Below, piece by piece: positions 34,501 through 44,599 of a stretch of DNA of 64,000 nt (position 1 is its first letter; the number at the start of each line of letters is the position of its first letter). The notes beneath the pieces are model-generated. The model saw nothing but the letters and a program-made list of their open reading frames with translations. It had not been told where the DNA came from and ran no database searches. The DNA comes from Morchella semilibera (Eukaryota; Ascomycota; Pezizomycetes; Pezizales; Morchellaceae), in the NCBI GenBank assembly GCA_009192285.1, contig CM018603.1, positions 3,526,588 through 3,590,587 on the forward strand, given 5' to 3'. Both the position numbers and the translations under genes were made by a program.

Positions 34501-36976
34501 ATCCCCAATGTTTTGGAGCACCTGTGTTAATATATTGCGTGATTTTAGGTCCTGAAGTACTTCTGGACAGGGCTGTACGTCAGAAACCACCTAATAATGC
34601 CGACCTACTCCTTACCTTCTGTGATTGATTTGCAACTAAATAAAAGCGAGAGAAACTTGAATTTGTTTTTATCAGCTGATATGGAACCAAGAACCCTTCT
34701 CAAGCCTTGATCCCTCTCTTCAAGGAGAACAAGAAGCACGGCTCGGAGGAGTTTTTTGGTTGGAATATCCTCCGTATGATAGGATTCAAATGAACTCAAT
34801 AGCTCCGTAAGCATAGAAGATGGCTCGTCGCTAATATTCGTAGTGCCCGCAAATAGTTCGCGTAAGGACTGAACAGAATTTTGTGTGATCAAATATTCCT
34901 TTCCGGCAAATATTTCAGCCACCGAGCTGTGAAAAAACGGCATTAGTGATTTACATGTATATCCGGAGAAAGTTAAAGGTATCAATGCGTACTCAAAGAA
35001 CAGTTCAACCATTAGTCGGTCCAGCTTAATTGAGAGAAGAATCCTGAAACAGATTGAAGTGCATAAGTCCGTTTTTAAAAGTGCACTATCCGTGCAGAGG
35101 TTAGTATTATCCAAAATACTCTTCAACTAAAGGTAGATAGGCCCACAATCGCTTCATTTTAGAAATGCTCACGAGAGCAGCCATCTCTTCGACCCCTAGA
35201 CCATGACCAGAGATCTCTACTACGCCGTCCATAATGCCTTTCATTACATATACTCTCGCCGGTGCAAAAATAGTATCCTGCCTAATATCGACAAATCTTA
35301 ATAACATACCCGCGTCTCGGCTTTGAGTGATGGTTTTCTTTAGGAAGCCTGCAAGTTTATCGCCGTATTCACAATTTTTATCGTTTCCCTTAGGAACAGA
35401 GAAGTGGTGAGCTGCAACTGAGTAGGGGAGAAAGACGTCTTTTAGGTATTGTGGTTAGTGATCATGTATAACTCGATATAAAAGAGGTGCTCATGTTGGC
35501 AACGAACCGTTGATGAAGTTCTTCCCTCTGTCATCTCCAAGCAATTTCCCCAACTCTGTCTCTTTAAGACTCAACAAGAACTCCCACACAGCCTTTTGCA
35601 ACGGCCCACACGAAGATGTCAGCCCTAGTGTCATCAAAATTACTATCCAACTTCCATATATTGGCGAGGATGGCTTCAACAGGCGGCGAAGATCGGAAGC
35701 AGTTGCAAGAAACTGATTCGTCGATGTGGAAAGCGAAATTATCTCTATCATTGTAGAATATTTTGACCATGCCGCCGAGTCTTCTGCTGATGATGGGTCA
35801 TATTTGATATGCTTGTTGTCAACCGGCCTCAACAATAGCCGGAGTGAGGAGTTCAAAATGTAGAGACAAAACTTTCGGCGTTCGTTAAACCCAGTGGTAA
35901 GCCCATTCTATAACGAGTTTAGATAACTTAAGCTTTGGAATAAAAGATTCCGGACTAACCTGTAGTAGTACCCAATAGTTTTCTTGCTGTAGTATGTCCT
36001 CCGAAGGGCGTGAGTTAGAACCACTTAATGATACCCAACGAAGCCAGATGCTAAATGCTAGATCTACATGTGAAGATGATTCAAGAAGGGTTTTAATACC
36101 GTCCCAGACGAGCTACAGATCCATTAGATTATTTAGCCTCGAGGGTTAGGGTTTCTAGTAAACTATCTTACCTCCGAAGTGCCGCTAGGAAGAATCAAAT
36201 CGGAACCCCCAAGAAGAAGGCGAAAAACATGGCAAGATAATTCTGCAATTTTAAAATTTCTTAATGTAATCAAAGAGAAAATAAGGCGTGTCAATACCGG
36301 CTTATTAGCAATGCTGGCCCTAGCAGACTCTGTTTCTTTGGTATCCAAAAGAAGAACAATTTTAAGGAAACGTAGGTATTGAATCACAACTGGGTAGAGA
36401 TTTTGGAAAAATTCTGGACTTTCAGGCTTCTGGTTCTTTCCGAGTTTAACAGAGCAGTACTTATCCAAGAAAGGCTCTGTATTAGCCTCGAATGCATCGT
36501 CGCTGGCAGCATGGGACCCCGAGGCCCGCAAATACGAGCGTTGAAATGATTGATTCGGTCTCAACAAGCAATTCAGTTAATATAATCGGAACTGATAAAG
36601 CTATTTGACCGCCAAGTTGAAGGTTCTTATGTATAATATCCTCGCAATCATCGGTAGTAGAAAGCACTAAGCTTTTCACAAAATCGCCAAGAACACTTTC
36701 GGAGTATTTCTAAACATACCAATGACACCAATAAATCAGCGAAACCCTTTTCCTTGAGAAATTGGCTTACAGCCGGGTGTGATTTGTCTAAATATGCACA
36801 TCTTGGGATTGCGATAACAGTGACGCCAAAATTCCAGCTAAAACGGCCTTTTCCTCCCCATCTTGCGAAGTGGATAGTTGTTGAGCAATGTGGCCAGTGA
36901 GAGGTCGTTCTCCCTTTGATTCGACTAGCGAGGTTAGAATTCTCGCAAGCGAATGATGGCTGGTGATAGTATCCAT
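31531..36976 (-). CDS. TRM3: tRNA (guanosine-18-2'-O) methyltransferase, Trm3/TARBP1 type; several frame breaks
   Basis: A very long alpha-helical protein ending in a SpoU/SPOUT methyltransferase domain that makes Gm18 in tRNAs. The start MDTITSHHSLARILTSL is at 36976; the stop is at 31531-31533. The helical body is split into many exons, for example about 36119-35956, beginning LVWDGIKTLLE, and 35909-35514, beginning NGLTTGFNERRKFC. The SPOUT domain has motif 1 IASLIENAYNLGGLSR, motif 2 LLLGSEKYGIPAELL and motif 3 PQKGETRSMNVQTAAAVVLY. To read these in one chain, one base must be added at each of three places: about 31878, 31773 and 31709. Another shift is likely near 36582 (one surplus base). 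The 5' part may contain an intron of about 90 bp at 36803-36715. Expected length about 1600 aa against 1436 in yeast Trm3. Either sequence errors or an ageing gene; product assignment is firm, exon map is not. Confidence 0.75.
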
Positions 36977-37205
36977 GATTGGTATATTTTTATGTGATGG
37001 CGGGGCAAATCAAGGTGGGGTGTAGATGTATGCAGCCGGGTAATTTGATGTGGCAGCAACATGCGCTATTCCTCAAAGGGCGAAATCAAAATATTGACAT
37101 TTCAGGAACCGCACAGCAACCACCCATAAACAGGTAACTCTGCGACTTGTAAACAGCTTCATCCACCCCACCTTCCTCTGTATCTCCAACAAGCTGAGAT
37201 TAAAC
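36977..37205. promoter_or_regulatory. Short divergent promoter region, TRM3 and kinesin
   Basis: Only 229 bp separate the two divergent start codons, so both promoters must lie here or inside the genes. The kinesin side has a pyrimidine-rich leader (CACCCCACCTTCCTCTG). No dispersed-motif copy was found. Confidence 0.55.
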
Positions 37206-39371
37206 ATGTCGACGTCGAGCAAAAATATTGTATCTCCGCCTGGTACACCAATAAGGCCTCCAATGATGACTATCGAAAACCGTTCATTTCTCGATCTCGC
37301 TTCGCACCTTCATCATCCACTGAGGACTCATGCGTCAAGTGCATCATTGCGCTCGCGAGAACCAACTTTTCAAAGAAATTCCGCAGAGACAAACCGGGGC
37401 GGAAATGTTCGAGTTGTGGTCCGAGTTCGCGGTTTTCTTCCTAGAGGTTAGTTAGCTCTTTGACTGATCTGGAGTTGTGCTGAGACGTCCGTCCATTATC
37501 AGAAGTCGAGCGAGGGGCAATCAATCTCATCGAAATGGACCCACGAAACCAAACTACTATTCTTCACCCTCCCCCGGAATCTTCTTCGAAAGCGAACAGC
37601 CGAAAATTTCTAGAGAAGAAAGAGTTCACGTTTGATAGTTCATTTTGGAGCTTTGATCGCCGTGATGATCATTACGCAGATCAGGAAGATGTCTATAATG
37701 CACTCGGAGAGGAATTCTTGGATCACAACTTTGAGGGCTATCACACATGCATTTTCGCATATGTAAGGCGGCACCGCTGATGTTTAATGGGGCACAATGT
37801 GTTGACGATAGTAATTAGGGCCAAACAGGTGCTGGAAAAAGTTACTCAATGGTTTGCTACCGTAACTAATATTTTCAAACCAAATGTTGGCTAACTGATG
37901 CAGATGGGTACTCCTGAACATCCTGGACTCATCCCACGTACATGCCGCGACCTTTTCGAGAGAATCGAGTCCAACAATTCACCCAGTGTAAACTATTCGG
38001 TCCGCGTCTCGTACTTTGAAGTCTATAACGAACATGTTTGTGATCTCTTGGTACCTCGCCGGGAAACACCTTATTATCTAAAGGTTCGAGAATCACCAAC
38101 CGAGGGCCCATACATTAAAGATCTCACCGAGGTCCCAGTCAGGAATATTGGTGAGATATTAAAGTGGATGAAAATGGGAGATAATAATAGAACTATCGCG
38201 TCCACGAAAATGAACGATACTAGTAGTAGAAGTCATGCAGTGTTCACTTTAGTGTTGAAGCAGATACACCACGACATGGATACAGATGAAACGACTGAGA
38301 GAGTCGCAAGAATTCGGTATGGTCCATCTTTGTACTGATGAGGAGTAACTGTCTGACTTGGGTTGATAGACTTGTGGACTTAGCCGGTTCAGAGAGAGCG
38401 AACTCAACTGGGGCTACAGGGGTTCGTTTAAGAGAGGGATCAAATATCAACAAATCGCTTACAACACTCGGGAGAGTAATAGCGGCACTAGCAGACGATG
38501 TCCCGACGAAGGCTGGCAGAAAAAAGAGAGAAGTGGTTCCATACCGCGACTCCGTAAGCAGCCGAATTCCGATTACGAACGAACAGAGTAGTACTGATGG
38601 AGACTTCCAGATCCTGACCTGGCTCCTGAAAGACTCCCTTGGTGGTAATTCCAAAACCGCTATGATAGCGTGTATATCCCCCTCTGATTATGAGGAAACC
38701 CTCTCTACCCTACGCTATGCGGATCAGGCCAAGCGCATCCGCACACGCGCTATTATTAACCAGGACCACGTTTCTGCTGCGGAACGTGATGCCCAAATTG
38801 CGGAGATGCAAGAAACTATCCGCAACCTACAAATCTCTGTGTCCCAAGTCGCTCAAACAAAGAAAGAAAATGATCGGCAGAACGAACAGCTTGAGATGTA
38901 CCAAAACGAGGTAGAGAAAATGCAGAGAAAAATGGAGGAAGCGAGGCAGGTTGCAGAATGCAAGATCAAGGCCCTACAAACGCAGAATGAGGCATTACGG
39001 CTGCACCTAAGACTTGCTATTGAAAGCTTAAAGAATCCCATACCGGCTGTACTCCGCCGTCCCGGAGAACCAGTATTGGCGAAGGAGGAGAGGAACAGGA
39101 CGGCTGTGAAGAATATGACGAAAGCGAAGAAGAATACGAGGAAGAGGATGAGGATGAGGAGAGAGACGAGATGGAATCGAGGCTCGCAGATCTTCTGCAG
39201 GACCTCGGGATGTTCAGACGGAAAGTTTCTGATGATAAGAGTCGGTTTTTTAGAGCAGGCGTATATCCAGGAGATACCAGCCGACGCATGAGATTACTTA
39301 CAGCTCTTGGGATAAAGTGGTGCGGGTCTAGTCGTTTTATTACTATTACTATTACTAGCGTGGAGTTATAG
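37206..39371 (+). CDS. Kinesin motor protein, kinesin-3-like; one apparent frameshift
   Basis: Microtubule motor. Exons 37206-37446, 37503-37762, 37819-37851, 37904-38316, 38370-38553, 38611-39371; the 33-bp third exon encodes the P-loop [12 protein letters not shown]-terminal 70 residues are Ser/Pro-rich, then [15 protein letters not shown] begins the motor. Switch [12 protein letters not shown] and switch [12 protein letters not shown] are intact, followed by [33 protein letters not shown] and an [17 protein letters not shown] neck entry. Intron 5 (38554-38610, 57 bp, no stop) could be mistaken for coding sequence, but its removal joins PYRDS to ILTWLLKD exactly. A coiled coil runs from about 38780 to 39030. 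After GEPV near 39076 one base is missing; restoring it gives an acidic stretch rich in Glu and then [17 protein letters not shown]. Corrected length 630 aa. No FHA or PH domain follows, unlike full UNC-104/KIF1 motors. Confidence 0.88.
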
Positions 39372-40242
39372 GATTATCTTTTGTTGGAGGAGAATTAACC
39401 TTAGTAGTGTAATTGGGGGGCCCAGGCTACATGGAGGAGCCTTGTATATTTTTAATAACTTTATGTAGTTCCTTTTACAGTGAGACCGGGCATCACGGGC
39501 AAGATGAAACTGTGTTGATGTATTGATCACAATCACGAGACATGAATTTATTACACATGAAATATTTCGCGAGTTCATTAGCACGGGATTTTGTCATATA
39601 AGAGGCTTGGTTGGTCCTGATATTTAATGTAGGTGAGGTAACTCCACAGTGGAGTCTGTCTCGAAACCATATCATGGGGTCTGATCCGGCACTACATCAC
39701 AGAATCTAACTATCACAGAATCTAACTCGGGAAAGGATGGGGCTGCGTCATTACCTCGTTGTTGGGTGGAGTCGATCAATTGGGGGCTATCGTAGGGAAT
39801 TTCACCGACCTAGGTTCACATTTCAAGAGCTGTTGTAAGCCCTTGGTCCGTAGCTTGCACTCTAGGTATCCCTCAGGTGAGGCCTAAGCACTACTAGAAA
39901 TACCGATAGTTCTATACTACATGTACCTACATGTACTCAAGTACTACGGGTGTAGGGGTGAGCCTGTAGACACCTACTGCTGTTGCAACCACGACCACTG
40001 TCTGCAGGCTTACCCCTACACCCGTAGTATTTATGTACATGTAGGATGTAGGTACAGTATGAATTAAACCACTGGTAGTGATCCCACCCCCTCCCCCTTT
40101 TGTACTGAGGTAGGTAGAACTGGTTACACCAACCCAAGCTAAATGAGTCAGGCATTACTGGTAGGCAGAGTTGAGCCTCACCCCACTAAAACTACATCAT
40201 ACCAGTACCCACCCCCGCAGAATTTTCAATATACAAAACAAA
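39372..40242. other. Intergenic region, kinesin and DUF1308 gene
   Basis: No gene. Contains the long inverted repeat at 39921-40057 (separate entry), TACATGTA at 39918, 39928 and 40036, and a short direct repeat of CACAGAATCTAACT at about 39700-39730. Confidence 0.55.
39921..40057. repeat. Long imperfect inverted repeat (hairpin), MITE-like
   Basis: Two arms of about 50 bp, 39921-39972 and 39999-40057, are reverse complements with few mismatches and one small gap; the best block is CTACGGGTGTAGGGG against its complement in the right arm. A spacer of 26 bp separates them. The outer ends carry the TACATGTA palindrome. No target-site duplication was clear and no transposase is encoded, so this may be a miniature foldback element or a structural hairpin. 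Confidence 0.75.
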
Positions 40243-41967
40243 ATGGATTTTCATAAAACACAAAAGCAAATACCCCATAACTTTGACTTTGCTGGCGACT
40301 CCACAGATGACGAGGACGGAGTTCAAGGCGGCCCCTTGAACCCTGAAGCTGAGGACCTTGTGGATCGATGCAGTGAGCTTTTAGACGAGGTAGAGGCATT
40401 CCAGAAGAGCTTACGAAGGAATAAACTTGAAAAGGGGGTTGAACTACGGCATTTTCAAACAGCGGTTAAGAGCGAGTTAAGAGGATTACAGTCGGTAAGC
40501 TATCTATTGTCCTCACGCGAGTGGCATCTATGGCTGACATTTGACTAGCTCACCTTCGAGGCCCCAACTTCGTCACAAAATAGGCATTCACTAAGAAGCT
40601 CCAACCTATCGTACTTGGAGACTGTGTGGTTAGCTGCGAAGTCGACGACAGGAATTAAAGGCCTTACCAAGAATTTCACTATCACAGAACCTGGGGAACT
40701 ATCCGGAGATAGTGAGAAGAGAGGGAAGCGAAAAAAGTCGTCGGTTTCGGTAGACGTTGTTGCGCAGAACGGGTTGCAGTGGTAAGCAATGAGACTAAGT
40801 TTAGTGCAAGAATAATCATTGACAGTAGTCGGACTTAGGATAAAGGTTTCTACAATAACGAACTCTCGAGTCCTCCATGAAATCGCAAAAGCTGGATGGG
40901 AGGAATCAATATCTTATGATTCAGAATCCGAAACAGAAAATGCCCCTGTTCACGGCCAGGAGGAATCTACACAACTAGCTACCTCTTCACTATCTCTCAT
41001 GAAGATGTCGAAGCTTATGCACAAGGCAGCGGAACAAACACGGGTTCAATATCTTCATCCCACAGTCCTCTTTTTCCTCCCAAATATACACCCTTCTCCC
41101 TCTACGCCACAAATAGAAACCTTTCTTTCTGCTCTCCTTGCAACTGGCGCGCGCATCCAGTGTGGGCCAGACCTAGATCTCATATCTCCAAGGCCAAGTC
41201 TCGAAACGATGCTTCAAAATCTCGAACTAACCGAATCACACCGCTACAAGCACCTTTCGGATGTTCTTAATATTGACTGTACAATTCTTCTAGCTCTCAT
41301 ATCCGATGTTTCCAATGCAATTGTTTCCGTGGAACCTCGATTTCACCCAGCGATTCTCCGCCAACTTGAATTTGAGAAGGAGTTAGCGCTGCTACCGAAC
41401 CTTTTGTGGCCGGCACTACGTGGGAGGAGAATGGTATGTACGGATACGGCGAGGGAGAGGTTTGAGGAGATTGTAGAGATTGTTGGGAGTGAAAGTGAGA
41501 AGACGAGGGCAAAATTGATATTAGATAGTAGGAGAAGTAGGAGGAAGCAGAGTGCAGATAAGGGTCAATACTACTACGATGAGGACGATATGGAACCAGT
41601 AAACCCACAGGAAAGCACTGCATCACGGCTAAAAGGGTTTCAAGAGGTGTCGATACACACAATTCCGGAAGACATAATATTTCCTATTATCACACTTCCG
41701 GAATGGGAATCGGAAAAATCAGAAGAATGGGGAGAAGAGAAGGAGTGCATGGAGAGAGTCTCGAAAAAACTCTCACAGGTTAATAGAAGCGTGTTTATGA
41801 TGGGGTGGAGGAAGGGCTATACCACTATCACGAGTAATAGAACTGTTGCGAAGTTGATCGAGAGCCAAATAGGGGACGGGGAGAAGGGCCCAGATCTATT
41901 CGTGCTAGATACGGCGAGGAGTTTAGTGGGGAAAGCGAAGAGAATTGAGAAGACGGATTTGGAGTAA
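40243..41967 (+). CDS. DUF1308 family protein (C7orf25/UPF0415 relative)
   Basis: A 537-residue protein in exons 40243-40494, 40549-40781 and 40839-41967, with introns of 54 and 57 bp. The second acceptor (TTAG at 40835-40838) was chosen over an earlier CAG because it yields LQWIKVSTITNSRVLHEIAK, a conserved block of the family. The middle has an acidic Ser/Glu segment, then MHKAAEQTRVQYLHPTVLFF and, in the C-terminal domain, LNIDCTILLALISDVSNAIV and FEKELALLPNLLWPALRGRR, followed by a disordered basic/acidic linker and KGYTTITSNRTVAKLIES. The C-terminal domain of these proteins resembles PIN-like nuclease folds in published family descriptions, but I see no catalytic set I could certify. Function unknown. 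Fully open, with no corrections needed. Confidence 0.8.
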
Positions 41968-42668
41968 GGAATGTATACATTATTCGCGTTTAAAAGTTCT
42001 TGTACCTATTTCCTGACCTTAACACTTGTTGTCCACCAGTCACCATGCTACCGAGTGATATCGTATGATCGTATTCGCGTAACTCAAGAATGCCCAGAAC
42101 CTATTGTAAATAAAAATCAAAAGATGTCAGCGAATCTATAAATACGGTGGTCCTGCCTCCTCAACCACATGAATCTCCAGCATCTATGTCGCGGCGAAGA
42201 TATTTATGCGGCGCGAATTTGTTACCTACAGAAGTCTCAGGAAATTCCCGCATGCGACTGTTCTGCTTCTAAATTTAAACGTGCTTTGGCTGCTTTTGGG
42301 CGGCGAGCAATGCCAAGAGGTCTTCTGTATCCGGTATGGTCAGCACAGCCACTCGCTCACAAAGGCGTTGTTGTCTTCAATTCCACAGTGCATGACAAAG
42401 ACTCCCCGGGCCTCCCATGGCGCAGGCATACGCAACAGCCGCAAGACATTCTCCATAGAAGTTGTAGTGCCTGTCCCGTCGCTCCACCCAGCTGTCAGTC
42501 AACAGGTTCTATGTACAGCAATCTTCCAGAAGGCTCACCAACAGGAATCCCTAAACACAGAAAGCTGTACGCTACGTTCAATACCTGCGCATATTCCACG
42601 TGTCGACCTTAATCTACCCTCCCAAACGTTAAATTCCCGCCAAAAAGCCCCTCATCTCTACCCACAAG
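41968..42668. other. Intergenic region upstream of PTM1
   Basis: Dispersed motif at 42052-42071 (plus), 85 bp past the DUF1308 stop. Two overlapping open frames of 147 and 170 codons cover 42169-42718 but show no family resemblance and overlap the PTM1 start, so I treat this as promoter and leader. Confidence 0.55.
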
Positions 42669-44599
42669 ATGCGTGGCTGGCTGCAAGCTGCGCTGCTCGC
42701 GGTTTCGACAACCGCTAGTATTGTGTTGGCGAACGAATATCCTATGGTATCTGCATCTACTCGTTCATTATCATCTTCCGGGGCGAACCAACCAAAAATT
42801 ACTAACCGAAGCTTCCTTCGCTCCTGTAGACATCTGATGGCGACCAGCAACAATGTTCGGGAATGTATAACAAGAAGGCGTGGGGCGGGAACTTCGATCC
42901 TGCAATAACAGTCAAATTCACCCCTCATCATGAAGACGACCACCTGATATCCCTGATTATCTTTGAATTCAGAGACGAAAGCTTTCTAGGGAGATATCCA
43001 AGTGAGGATTCGTTTGATGTTTGTAGCTCCTGCGCTCGCGCACTCCTGTCTTTTTTTTTTTTTTGCGTCTTTCCTAGGCAGCATTGGCATTGGCATTGGC
43101 ATTGCTAGAAGCTTACGTGGTGTTACACCTTTTAGAAAAAATACATTTGCAACGACGAAGGTGTAAAGGCAGACCTTTGCAATTCCACCGATGTCGGTAA
43201 ATTTATCCTCGAAGCAGACACAAACAAAAGCTCTACCGGGAGCATTTTCAATTCTGTGATCAACTTGAAAAAGGTCGAGCCGATCAAATACCCAATTAAA
43301 AGGACTGGCTATTACTGTGTTTGGGCAAACCCGTTCCATCCCGTCGATGTTGAGTATGATGCGGTTGTTACGTTTCAGAACTCTTATGGTGAACTACCAG
43401 CAGCTCAGATCGCCAAACTGCCGTTCTATGGCGGATTAACGATTGTCTATGCGGTAATTGGGCTTCTATGGGGATTTTTGTACTTCCAGCATAGACAGGA
43501 TATCCGTGAGTATATATCTTCCCCTAATTCGGGTTGTTCGATCAACTAACTTGCAATAGTTCCCGTGCAAAATTACATTACGGCGATCGTTATTTTCCTG
43601 ATAGTGGAGATGCTTATCACATGGGCTTTTTACGACTATATGAACGTCCACGGTTCCAACACTGCCTCGAAAGTGCTGATGATCATTGTCGCCATTCTTA
43701 ATGCTGCCCGCAATTCATTCTCATTCTTTCTGTTGCTCATTGTCTGTATGGGTTACGGCGTTGTCAAGTAACCTCTCCCCCATGCTTTGCGCGGTAATCT
43801 TTGAGGCATCTTACTAACTCACCCCAGGCCTTCTCTCGGACCACTCATGAAATATGTCCGTATCTTAGCTCTCGCGCATTTCGCCTTTGGTGTGGTTTAT
43901 GCTATTGCTTCCCTTACAATCACCCCTGATTCCGCTGGTCCTCTCGTGATGCTTGTCATCTTGCCTCTTGCAGCAACTCTGACCGCATTTTATATTTGGA
44001 CCCTCAATTCCTTAAAACTTACGATGAAGGAACTTCTCGAGCGAAAACAAAACGTGAAACTCCTCATGTACAAGCGTCTCTGGTGGGTTCTGCTAAGCAG
44101 TATCGTTGTAATTTTCGGGTTCTTCTTTTTGAACAGTCTTACATTCGCTGGGCACGGAAGTCCCGACTTTATCCCGAGTCATTGGAAGACCCGTTGGTTC
44201 GTATTGGATGGATGGTTAAACCTTGTATATCTCGTCGATATCTGTGTCATTGCCTATCTATGGCGCCCGACTGCCAACAACCGCCGTTTCGCCATGTCCG
44301 ATGAGCTCGCGCAGGATGATGACGGTTTTGAGATCGCCTCATTGGCTGATTCTGAAGATGAGAGGGATGAGGAGCAGGGACGGGCGAGAAATAACACAAA
44401 TGGAAATGGGGTCGCAGCTCAAGAGACTGGAAGAACTCAAGGCCTTGCACCTACGCAGCCGCCGCTTGGGAGAAGAAGTATGGACAGGGGGCGTGATAGT
44501 GTAGAGGAGACAATGTTTAGTGTGGGAGGTGATGTGGACGAGTGGAGTGATGACGATGATGACGACGCAAAAAGGTTAACTGGTCGCAAGGCAGAATAA
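42669..44599 (+). CDS. PTM1: PTM1/TMEM87-type seven-transmembrane protein (lung 7TM receptor family)
   Basis: A 538-residue Golgi/secretory membrane protein. Exons 42669-42746, 42830-43018, 43136-43505, 43560-43767, 43828-44599; introns 83, 117, 54 and 60 bp. A signal peptide (WLQAALLAVSTTASIVLANE) leads into a luminal domain with conserved CSGMYNKKAWGG and cysteine pairs (KYICNDEG, ADLCN, GYYCVWANPF). Seven membrane spans follow from LPFYGGLTIVYAVIGLLWG to LVYLVDICVIAYLWRP. The motif ARNSFSFFLLLIVCMGYG spans the conserved core of the family. The cytosolic tail is acidic, Ser-rich and ends GRKAE. Intron 2 holds four tandem copies of GGCATT at about 43082-43105. The gene is intact. Family members are linked to Golgi traffic and mechanosensing in animals; the fungal role is not settled. 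Confidence 0.92.

Noticed and set aside
38554-38610. 19 extra in-frame codons in the kinesin motor
   Set aside because: The stretch has no stop but interrupts [13 protein letters not shown], which is contiguous in all kinesins; it has GTAAGC and CAG ends, so it is an intron.
42169-42718. Two overlapping plus-strand frames of 147 and 170 codons before PTM1
   Set aside because: No recognisable domain, biased composition, and overlap with the PTM1 start in another frame.
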